From Bacteroidetes bacterium UBA2234 (lineage in GTDB: Bacteria; Bacteroidota; Bacteroidia; NS11-12g; UBA955), in assembly GCA_002347985.1 (NCBI GenBank), contig DDYM01000025.1, positions 8,710-38,022 on the forward strand: 29,313 nucleotides of DNA, in the 5' to 3' direction. Under the pieces are notes generated by a model. The model made no database searches and was not told the DNA's origin. It worked only from the letters and a program-made list of their open reading frames with translations. Made by a program: the position numbers and the translations under genes. Shown here one piece after another: positions 23,601 through 29,313 of this stretch. The first letter of the stretch is position 1. Each line of letters starts with the position of its first letter.

Positions 23601-25095
23601 GCTGACAAATCAAACAACACCAACAACCGCTAAGATGTATTGGGATTTTGGTGATGGCAATGGTTATTCTCTCAATAATTCAAGTGTGGTTAGTGTTTCA
23701 TATCCATCCGCAGGAAATTATACAGTTACACTGAAAGCGGATATTGGCGGATGTGAGGCATACTCGATTCAAAAGGTATATCAATTTGAAAAGCCTCTAG
23801 CTGCGTTTGTTAAAGATTCTGGCAGATGCGACAATGAGATTTTTACATTCACCAACCAAAGTTCAATCTCAAAAGGAGCGTTGGGAAGCAGTTGGTATTA
23901 CAATTCTGCAGATAGTAACTCCAATGAAAACAATGGCAAAACGCGTTTTTACACCCCAGGCAAAAAGTCTGTAAAATTGGTGGTAAAATCTGAGTTTGGC
24001 TGTAAGGATTCTGTGACCAATTCAGTTACTGTTTTTGGTGCGCCCAGGGTTGACTTCACAAATACACAACCGTGTTCTCGCACTGCTACGGTATTTAAAA
24101 ATATTACACCAGCCGTTACCGGTGCTGTGCCAAATTATTTGTGGGATTTCGGAGACGGTTCAACGAGTAAGTCAGAATCGCCAAGCCATTCATGGACGGC
24201 ATTGGGAAAAACGAAAGTTACTTTCTCTGTAAACCTTGATAATGGGTGTAAGGCTTCGATTTCAAAGGGGTTGGAAGTTTTGCTTCAGCCCAAAGCCGCT
24301 TTTACAAATTTGAATCCATGCTCTGGTGATCCGGTTACTTTTATTAATGAAAGCACAACTACTAGTGGGACAATGACTTACTCTTGGGACTTCAGCGACA
24401 ATACAACTTCAACATTGGAGAGCCCGAAGAAAACTTTTGTTGTTAAGCAGACAACCAATTACAACGTAACATTAACCGTTTATTTGTCTGGTGGCTGTGC
24501 CGATTCAATTACAAAGGGGGTGAGCATACAGGAGTTGCCAAGAACTTGCGACTTTTTTGCCAAGCCTGATTATGCGTATGCCTATTATGGCGTGAATTTG
24601 GAGCCGATGGATGATAATAGTTTGGTTGGGGGACAGGCGGGAATTGATTATGCATGGTTGGTGAATGGAGTGGGTGCAAAAACTTCAAAAGATGTGAATG
24701 CGAGTGTGAGTTACGACTTGCAACAAGATGGATTATATACAATTACATTGCAATCTACGGTTCGCGGTTCAGGTTGTTTGTGCTCTAAAACCAAGCAATT
24801 TCAGTTGAATCGTGCGGATGTAAGATCATTGCAAAATGGTGTTTCCGTTTATCCAAACCCAGTAAATGATTTACTTCATATTCAAACAAATGAGAGCGGG
24901 AATTTCAACCAATGGGGATTGTATAATTCGTTGGGCGCTTTGGTTTTGAGTGGTGGTATGTCGAGCAATCAAAATGGAATCCAGAATAAAGCCACTGTTG
25001 ATGTCGCTGGTTTGTCGTCCGGAATTTATTTACTCAAAGTTTCTGGAGTTCAAGGTGTATATCAGCAATCGATCATTGTAGGTTCTTCGCGTTAA
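20629..25095 (+). CDS. Large T9SS surface protein: beta-helix plus PKD repeat array
   Basis: The 1488-residue product begins with a signal peptide (MRKLLLTGFCLISQGLFAQ). Residues about 60-660 show a right-handed parallel beta-helix with many Asn/Ser-rich turns (NNILNGCTVDLSG, VNNNVIRKVVGGNN, LNGNKLTNNYCGGNG). A CARDB-like region follows (about 665-760). From about residue 885 comes an array of PKD-type domains of about 80 residues with cores WWDFGTG, YWDFGDG, LWDFGDG and SWDFSD. One unit (about 1056-1138) has WYYNSAD instead and is degenerate, and a last one (about 1304-1395) is also degenerate. The C-terminal T9SS type A sorting domain starts VSVYPNPVNDLLHIQ and ends YQQSIIVGSSR. It is probably an adhesin or glycan-binding surface protein; the beta-helix could be a polysaccharide-degrading domain, but I see no clear catalytic motif. 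The 25100 gene follows by 4 bp. Confidence 0.88.
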   Translation: MRKLLLTGFCLISQGLFAQLSGNYTIGGTAGATNFAAWSDFTKAVSTSGVSGNVAVTVMSNQTITTAVQFDQNATNPTSSSKKITIDGNGKSLSGSLTYEVILFNGADFIEIKNLTIVNTGTSSSVLGVRFSGGADNNILNGCTVDLSGISSSTKAGAAYIAFASSQSSLSTTTTSNNGVSNTIQNCTLQSTGTNSPGAFYGIIDQQGTSTYKSTSTSNTFSGNTIKNFFKYAFYLKYVNGEQVLSNDISRSLSSSSCAVDTALHAVYLSDVFSSGRSNLISSNSIHDLPYKGASAGSTTNNINRFWGVRMLNVTGTGTYNTKIESNSISRIMALNSLNMIEVNQCAVLVVNKNSIYNCATDNSYSYVMNFISTNDLDVNNNVIRKVVGGNNGKSNGLYGLNCLTCKNSVWTWNRIENNVFDSLMGTDQVFGFYLEDRGSWQLNGNKLTNNYCGGNGEMYVMYLMTAENMYLSSNLIANNVGITTTYNMYVVNWFSGGKSVYLQNTIYARPSTTSGHVGFGYYIEDESEITFNGNILDMEGDPSSYGFPIDVFSSAKYTEVDYNTCYVKNFGSEYWGMGQNGYNDWGNWKSSGINGPNEYFGDPKWNAVSKLDFKSNCFENQNNVPTATGLPKDITGAARNPIRSDRGAFENFMDLAAVKTSYTLASQVCSGYTGSLSFTVKNNFVDTAYNFYVAYSQNGKATRQKVSTKILPKDSAVITFNVPMKLSQTGLTGVKMYIDIPDDKVSNDSMRFSTTVKPAPGGGVFNFSKKTQVGNNPVYIKAKPFDVTVLAVPVIYDIDPPRAYKNSDYGTSGSAKWNASVTAVTSAGKSVTGASLTAPSGSNSLELQFKTTDANLEDSMITLLLKISDLTNGCDTVLKRWVLISPTVNVDFSVPAKICNGDTVNFVNKSTYKSGYAENWWDFGTGNLDDTLTQVDGYFIFKKSGNYVITLRATTAPYGFVFTKKVTVVVNDIPKASFSKENACLGSSIKLTNQTTPTTAKMYWDFGDGNGYSLNNSSVVSVSYPSAGNYTVTLKADIGGCEAYSIQKVYQFEKPLAAFVKDSGRCDNEIFTFTNQSSISKGALGSSWYYNSADSNSNENNGKTRFYTPGKKSVKLVVKSEFGCKDSVTNSVTVFGAPRVDFTNTQPCSRTATVFKNITPAVTGAVPNYLWDFGDGSTSKSESPSHSWTALGKTKVTFSVNLDNGCKASISKGLEVLLQPKAAFTNLNPCSGDPVTFINESTTTSGTMTYSWDFSDNTTSTLESPKKTFVVKQTTNYNVTLTVYLSGGCADSITKGVSIQELPRTCDFFAKPDYAYAYYGVNLEPMDDNSLVGGQAGIDYAWLVNGVGAKTSKDVNASVSYDLQQDGLYTITLQSTVRGSGCLCSKTKQFQLNRADVRSLQNGVSVYPNPVNDLLHIQTNESGNFNQWGLYNSLGALVLSGGMSSNQNGIQNKATVDVAGLSSGIYLLKVSGVQGVYQQSIIVGSSR

Positions 25096-25099
25096 GTCA

Positions 25100-25540
25100 A
25101 TGAATCAACTGAAGGCCAAGGAGAATTTGCATGTAGTTTTCTGGCTATTGAAGGATTTTGCATGGTTGATGCACTTTCGTTTGCTGGGGATGACCATGGT
25201 GCTACCTACAATTTTGTTGGGATTTTGGATTACTTTGAGAACATATCGTTTGGCGGTTTTGGCTTCTGAGGAATTTGCGAAACGAGATGAGTTTGTTGGG
25301 TTGGCGGATTCTGAATCTGGAATTAATGGGAAGTCTAGTATTCGAGAAATATGGTCGGATTTTTACCATAATTTGGCCATTTCATGTTGGATTTTAGGCA
25401 ATGGAGTTTGGATGACGGGAGAGTTCTTTTTTGATGATAGTATTAGGCCACTGGCCATGCCATTTTTTTTCTTAGGTCTTTTGGTTGTGTCGTTTTACTA
25501 TGTGTTCGTAGGCAAGAGGACGGTGAAAGAAATGAAGTAA
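25100..25540 (+). CDS. Small polytopic membrane protein, unknown function
   Basis: The 146-residue protein has three hydrophobic segments, about 28-46 (LGMTMVLPTILLGFWITL), 91-110 (NLAISCWILGNGVWMTGEFF) and 118-137, with a charged loop (57-88) between the first two. The pattern (LLKDFAW, a Pro-Thr in the first segment, HNLAISCWILGN and WMTGEFFF) looks conserved rather than random, and I have an impression of similar Bacteroidota hypothetical proteins, but I cannot name a family. It begins 4 bp after the large T9SS gene and is probably co-transcribed with it, although small size and general appearance suggest a cellular role unrelated to export. A GC-rich hairpin follows at 25587. Confidence 0.72.
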   Translation: MNQLKAKENLHVVFWLLKDFAWLMHFRLLGMTMVLPTILLGFWITLRTYRLAVLASEEFAKRDEFVGLADSESGINGKSSIREIWSDFYHNLAISCWILGNGVWMTGEFFFDDSIRPLAMPFFFLGLLVVSFYYVFVGKRTVKEMK

Positions 25541-25586
25541 TACAAATGGAGTTTTATCGAAAGTGGATTCGGATAAAACGAAAAGA

Positions 25587-25605
25587 GGCCGCGCTGCGCG
25601 CGGCC
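25587..25605 (-). terminator. GC-rich hairpin between convergent genes, terminator for the leftward lipoprotein
   Basis: GGCCGCGC (25587-25594) and GCGCGGCC (25598-25605) are exact reverse complements around TGC. Read leftward, the hairpin is followed by a T-rich tail (CTCTTTTCGTTTTATCC), as in an intrinsic terminator of the 25645-26355 gene. On the + strand no T-run follows. It shares the 12-mer CGCGCTGCGCGC with the moeB hairpin. Confidence 0.6.
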
Positions 25606-25644
25606 CCAGTCCGACAAACCATTTTACCTATGAAACCAACTACA

Positions 25645-26355
25645 TCACCGTTTATGGCAGATGTAGAAATTTCTAAACTGTTTCTCAGATAGCAATTGCT
25701 CAATTGCTTCTAAGGTGTTTCGGTAGTTAACCGACAATCGAATGGCTGTTTTGGAAACCAATTGCTCTTTGTGCAAACTTTCACAAAACCATTTTTCGAT
25801 CGATTGTATTTTGAGCTGAAACGAATCCAAAGGCTCATTGCCGGCATTCAATTCTTCTACTGCCAATTCAATGCGCTCTTCTACACTGTCGTTCAATCGC
25901 TCTATTATTTCAAATTGATTTCTTAATAAAGGAAGCTGTACCCTGTGGTATTCTCTCAACAGACTTACCAAACTTTCTTTCTCCTGGGCACTTAATTCCA
26001 AATTCGCTAAACATTGCCCAAAACCCAGGCTTTTTAATTTGTCATTTTTACACCGAGTCTTCCAGGGTTCCATGATTGTGAAACTGTCAGGTTTCTCAGA
26101 AAGACTGGGATTGAAATGGGTTTCATCCACAAAATAATCTGCACTTAATGCCAAATTCTCGATTAGAATTTGTTGGTGGGTTAAATCCACCGCCGACGGT
26201 GTATTGTAGGTATCGGATTCTGCCTGTACAACCAAGCTTGTGATTTTGTCCACGTTACTTGCCGGAATTGAATCTTTTCCATTGCAACCCATCAATACCA
26301 CAGCCCCTATAAAAAGGCATTGTCTGAAGGTGTTTGTAAAGGATAGATTTTTCAT
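25645..26355 (-). CDS. Lipoprotein, unknown function (weak Spy/CpxP-like features)
   Basis: The 236-residue product begins MKNLSFTNTFRQCLFIGAVVLMGC, a lipoprotein signal with lipidated Cys24. The mature part is acidic and helical. ANLELSAQEKESLVSLLREYHRVQLPLLRNQFEIIERLNDSVEERI resembles the L-[TS]-x-x-Q helix and following amphipathic helices of Spy/CpxP-type periplasmic chaperones, but the match is too loose to assign. Four further Cys residues occur, for example TRCKND and GFGQCLANL, and might form disulfides. It is transcribed leftward, divergent from icmF across 136 bp, and probably ends at the hairpin at 25587. I see no exact -7 element upstream of it. Confidence 0.7.
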   Translation of the reverse strand: MKNLSFTNTFRQCLFIGAVVLMGCNGKDSIPASNVDKITSLVVQAESDTYNTPSAVDLTHQQILIENLALSADYFVDETHFNPSLSEKPDSFTIMEPWKTRCKNDKLKSLGFGQCLANLELSAQEKESLVSLLREYHRVQLPLLRNQFEIIERLNDSVEERIELAVEELNAGNEPLDSFQLKIQSIEKWFCESLHKEQLVSKTAIRLSVNYRNTLEAIEQLLSEKQFRNFYICHKR

Positions 26356-26465
26356 CGTTTTGTTGTTGAATCCAAGGCCTTAAACACCCAAATGCTTTTT
26401 TACCCCCAAGGCAGTTTGATATTTTCTTTGAGTTGAAGCGAATAGGGGGTTTGACAAACATAGAT

Positions 26466-26473
26466 TACCTTTG
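26466..26473 (+). promoter_or_regulatory. -7 promoter element TACCTTTG, icmF
   Basis: It matches TAnnTTTG exactly and ends 18 nt before ATG 26492. A TTG at 26451-26453 is only 12 nt upstream, too close for the usual -33 box. It lies in the 136-bp divergent region between the leftward lipoprotein and icmF. Confidence 0.5.
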
Positions 26474-26491
26474 CAGTTCAACGCCAAATCA

Positions 26492-29313
26492 ATGGATACA
26501 ACAGTGTATGTTCCGAAGAACAAGGTTAGGGTGGTTACCGCCGCCAGCTTGTTCGATGGTCACGATGCCGCAATTAACGTAATGCGCCGCATCATTCAGT
26601 CAACCGGTTGTGAAGTGATTCACTTGGGTCACGATCGCAGTGTGCAGGAGGTGGTAGAGACCGCCATTCAGGAGGATGCCAATGCCATCGCGATGACCAG
26701 CTATCAAGGCGGTCACAACGAGTACTTCAAATACATGTATGATTTGTTGAAGGAAAGAGGTGCCGAGCACATCAAGATTTTTGGTGGTGGTGGCGGAGTG
26801 ATTTTGCCTGAAGAGATCAAAGAACTCATGGATTATGGCATCGCCAGGATTTATTCTCCCGATGATGGCCGGGCGATGGGTTTGCAAGGCATGATCAATG
26901 ATTTGGTGATGCAGGCCGATTATCCCACTGGTGCGCAACTTCAAGGCGAAGAAAAGAAATTGAATACGGGCGTACAGGCCAAATTGGATATCGCACGATT
27001 GATTTCGGCGGCTGAAAATTACCCCGATCAAAATCAGGCCGTGTTGAACGATTTGCGCAGTCAAGCCAAGTCAATCAAAACCCCCGTTTTGGGTATTACA
27101 GGTACCGGCGGCGCGGGCAAAAGTAGTTTGGTGGATGAGTTGGTGAGAAGGTTCCTCGCGGATTTCCCCGAGAAGAAGCTGGCCATCATTTCCATCGACC
27201 CGTCGAAAAGAAAAACAGGCGGTGCCTTGCTAGGCGATCGCATTAGAATGAATAGTATCAACCACGACCGTGTGTACATGCGTTCGATGGCAACCCGTCA
27301 GGCCAACTTGGCGTTGAGTTCGCACGTAGACGATGCGGTGAGCATTTTGAAGGTGGCGGGCTATGATTTGATAGTGGTGGAGACCAGCGGAATCGGTCAG
27401 AGCGATACCATGATCACCGAACACAGCGATGTGGCTTTGTATGTCATGACACCCGAATATGGGGCAGCTACGCAGTTGGAGAAGATCGATATGCTCGATT
27501 ATGCCGACGTGGTGGCGTTGAATAAGTTTGATAAGCGCGGGGCTTTGGATGCATTGCGCGACGTGCGTAAGCAGTTCCAACGGAACCACAAATTGTTTGA
27601 AACTGAGGTGGATCAGATGCCGGTGTTTGGCACCATCGCATCGCAGTTCAACGATCCGGGGATGAACAGTTTGTATCGCACATTGATGGACACCATCGCC
27701 CAGAAAACGGGGGCGGCCTTGGGTAGCGAGTATGCTTCTGGCACGGAGATGAGCGAGAAAATTTTCATCATTCCGCCGCACAGAAATCGCTATTTGAGTG
27801 AGATTGCAGAGAACAACCGCAAGTACGATGAGCAGGCCCGCGAGCAGCGAAAAATCGCCCAGCGGATGTATGCGTTAACCGAATCGGTTGAGCAGTTGAA
27901 AGAAAGCGGAGCATCAGCAGAATTGTTATCGCAGTTGGAAGCAGAATTGGCCAAAGTATCGGCCGAATTGTTGCCAAAAAACAAGGCGTTGGTAGAGGGT
28001 TGGAGCGGAGTTCAGGCCTTGTATCAGGCGCCGGAATACGTGTTCAAAGTGCGCGACAAAGAATTGCGCATGGCTACGCATACCGAGAGTTTGAGTCATA
28101 CTCAGGTGCCAAAAATCAGCACGCCACGCTACGAAGCTTGGGGTGATTTGTTGCATTGGCAGTTGCAAGAGAATGTACCGGGTGAGTTCCCCTACACGGC
28201 GGGAATTTATCCGTTTAAGCGCGAAGGCGAGGATCCAACCCGCATGTTTGCTGGGGAAGGCGGGCCAGAGCGCACCAATAAACGTTTCCATTATGTGAGT
28301 TTGGGCATGCCTGCCAAGCGATTGAGTACGGCATTTGACAGCGTTACTTTGTACGGACGCGACCCCCACACCCGTCCGGATATCTACGGAAAAATCGGGA
28401 ACGCGGGCGTAAGTATTTGCTGTTTGGACGATGCCAAGAAGTTGTATTCGGGCTTCAATTTGGCGGATCCAAAGACATCGGTGAGTATGACCATCAACGG
28501 TCCGGCGCCAATGTTGTTGGGCTTCTTCATGAATGCGGCGATTGACCAACAGTGTGAATTGTACATCAAGGCGGAGGGGTTGGAAGCGCAGGTGAATGCC
28601 AAGATTGATGCGATGTATGCGGCCAAGGGCTTGGAGCGTCCGAAGTACAACGGGCCATTGCCAGAAGGAAACGATGGTTTGGGCTTGATGTTGTTGGGGG
28701 TAACGGGTGAGGACGTGTTGGAGAAAGCGAAATACGAAGAGATCAAAGCGTGGACTTTGAGTCAGGTTCGTGGAACGGTGCAAGCCGATATTTTGAAGGA
28801 GGATCAGGCGCAGAATACTTGTATTTTCAGTACGGAGTTTGCGTTGCGGTTGATGGGTGATGTGCAGCATTATTTCATCGCCAATAAGGTGAGGAATTTT
28901 TACAGCGTGAGCATCAGTGGATACCACATTGCGGAGGCTGGGGCTAACCCCATTACGCAGTTGGCCTTTACGTTGAGCAACGGCTTTACCTATGTGGAGT
29001 ATTATTTGAGTCGCGGCATGCATATCGATGATTTTGCGCCGAACTTGAGTTTCTTCTTCAGCAACGGGATTGATCCTGAATACGCGGTGATTGGTAGGGT
29101 TGCACGTCGAATTTGGGCGAAGGCGATGAAGTTGAAATACGGTGGCAATGCGCGTTCGCAGATGTTGAAGTATCACATTCAAACGAGCGGACGGAGTTTA
29201 CACGCGCAGGAGATTGATTTCAACGATATCAGAACCACTTTGCAGGCGCTCTATGCGATTTACGACAACTGCAATAGCTTGCACACGAATGCTTACGACG
29301 AGGCCATTACAAC
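26492..29313 (+). CDS. icmF: IcmF, fused isobutyryl-CoA mutase with G-protein chaperone (3' end beyond right edge)
   Basis: The frame runs from ATG 26492 to the right edge (940 complete codons); the family is about 1,080-1,130 residues, so roughly 150 are missing. It catalyses adenosylcobalamin-dependent interconversion of isobutyryl-CoA and n-butyryl-CoA. Order: N-terminal B12 domain with [14 protein letters not shown] (cobalt-ligating His24), MeaB-like GTPase domain with Walker A GTGGAGKS (204-211), [11 protein letters not shown] and NKFD (344-347), a linker rich in Glu/Gln/Lys, then the mutase TIM barrel with [20 protein letters not shown] and [15 protein letters not shown]. Phe586 (TRMFAG) and Gln774 (DQAQNT) align with the substrate-determining Phe/Gln of isobutyryl-CoA mutase, where methylmalonyl-CoA mutase has Tyr/Arg. 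No neighbour is an acyl-CoA gene, so it seems to stand alone. Confidence 0.95.
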   Translation, partial: MDTTVYVPKNKVRVVTAASLFDGHDAAINVMRRIIQSTGCEVIHLGHDRSVQEVVETAIQEDANAIAMTSYQGGHNEYFKYMYDLLKERGAEHIKIFGGGGGVILPEEIKELMDYGIARIYSPDDGRAMGLQGMINDLVMQADYPTGAQLQGEEKKLNTGVQAKLDIARLISAAENYPDQNQAVLNDLRSQAKSIKTPVLGITGTGGAGKSSLVDELVRRFLADFPEKKLAIISIDPSKRKTGGALLGDRIRMNSINHDRVYMRSMATRQANLALSSHVDDAVSILKVAGYDLIVVETSGIGQSDTMITEHSDVALYVMTPEYGAATQLEKIDMLDYADVVALNKFDKRGALDALRDVRKQFQRNHKLFETEVDQMPVFGTIASQFNDPGMNSLYRTLMDTIAQKTGAALGSEYASGTEMSEKIFIIPPHRNRYLSEIAENNRKYDEQAREQRKIAQRMYALTESVEQLKESGASAELLSQLEAELAKVSAELLPKNKALVEGWSGVQALYQAPEYVFKVRDKELRMATHTESLSHTQVPKISTPRYEAWGDLLHWQLQENVPGEFPYTAGIYPFKREGEDPTRMFAGEGGPERTNKRFHYVSLGMPAKRLSTAFDSVTLYGRDPHTRPDIYGKIGNAGVSICCLDDAKKLYSGFNLADPKTSVSMTINGPAPMLLGFFMNAAIDQQCELYIKAEGLEAQVNAKIDAMYAAKGLERPKYNGPLPEGNDGLGLMLLGVTGEDVLEKAKYEEIKAWTLSQVRGTVQADILKEDQAQNTCIFSTEFALRLMGDVQHYFIANKVRNFYSVSISGYHIAEAGANPITQLAFTLSNGFTYVEYYLSRGMHIDDFAPNLSFFFSNGIDPEYAVIGRVARRIWAKAMKLKYGGNARSQMLKYHIQTSGRSLHAQEIDFNDIRTTLQALYAIYDNCNSLHTNAYDEAIT

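Noticed and set aside
27926..29182. Long open frame of 418 codons on the minus strand opposite icmF
   Set aside because: It is antisense to the highly conserved IcmF frame, has no recognisable domain, and its His/Gln/Arg-rich composition is what the complement of that coding sequence gives.
1..29313. Defence system, prophage, integron or insertion sequence
   Set aside because: No transposase, integrase, nuclease-helicase pair, toxin-antitoxin pair or target-site duplication was recognised; accessory content is limited to exported proteins and hairpins.

Overview
This 29.3 kb window looks like a chromosomal segment of a Bacteroidota bacterium. Three kinds of evidence point there. Two secreted proteins end in type IX secretion (T9SS) sorting domains. 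Several genes have a TAnnTTTG -7 promoter element just upstream and no Shine-Dalgarno sequence. The families present (GSCFA, a carboxypeptidase-regulatory-like domain protein, a fused MoaC/MogA, IcmF, a ParE of about 630 residues) also fit. I cannot resolve genus. There are no rRNA or tRNA genes, CRISPR arrays, transposases or phage genes. This reads as ordinary core and near-core chromosome.

Region by region. (1) 1-3277, leftward: dedA-type membrane protein, aroE and an M1 aminopeptidase lipoprotein cut off by the left edge, tightly spaced and probably co-transcribed. (2) 3343-4934, rightward: a 48-residue lipoprotein, then S-adenosylhomocysteine hydrolase (ahcY), followed by a terminator and a perfect 13-bp hairpin. 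(3) 5288-7402: a T9SS-exported beta-propeller protein whose G/C skew reverses inside the gene; its 3' end overlaps a convergent membrane-protein gene. (4) 7353-10786, leftward: parE (topoisomerase IV subunit B) and a polytopic membrane protein of unknown function. (5) 10859-17095, rightward: a small lipoprotein, then a molybdenum cofactor (Moco) cluster moaA-moeA-(TauE/SafE permease)-moaD-moeB-moaE-moaCB. (6) 17105-20532: a carboxypeptidase-regulatory-like protein, a ChrA transporter, a coiled-coil lipoprotein and a GSCFA protein. (7) 20629-25540: a 1488-residue T9SS surface protein (beta-helix plus PKD array) and a small conserved-looking membrane protein. (8) 25645-26355: a leftward lipoprotein. 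(9) 26492 to the right edge: IcmF, the fused B12-dependent isobutyryl-CoA mutase with its G-protein chaperone, truncated by the window.

How the genes work together. The Moco genes cover the route from GTP to finished cofactor: MoaA and the MoaC half of MoaCB make cyclic pyranopterin monophosphate; MoaD, MoaE and MoeB make molybdopterin; the MogA half of MoaCB adenylylates it; MoeA inserts molybdenum. MobA, a molybdate transporter and any molybdoenzyme are not in the window. AhcY recycles the SAH left by methylation, AroE serves the shikimate pathway, and IcmF rearranges branched short-chain acyl-CoAs.

I found no convincing new multi-gene system. The most unusual signals are GC-rich perfect inverted repeats, two inside coding sequence (moeA, moeB) without evident change in protein length, sharing sequence cores with intergenic hairpins. 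Others are a group of apparently leaderless promoters, the skew reversal in the 5288-7402 gene, and a MoeB with no zinc-site cysteines.
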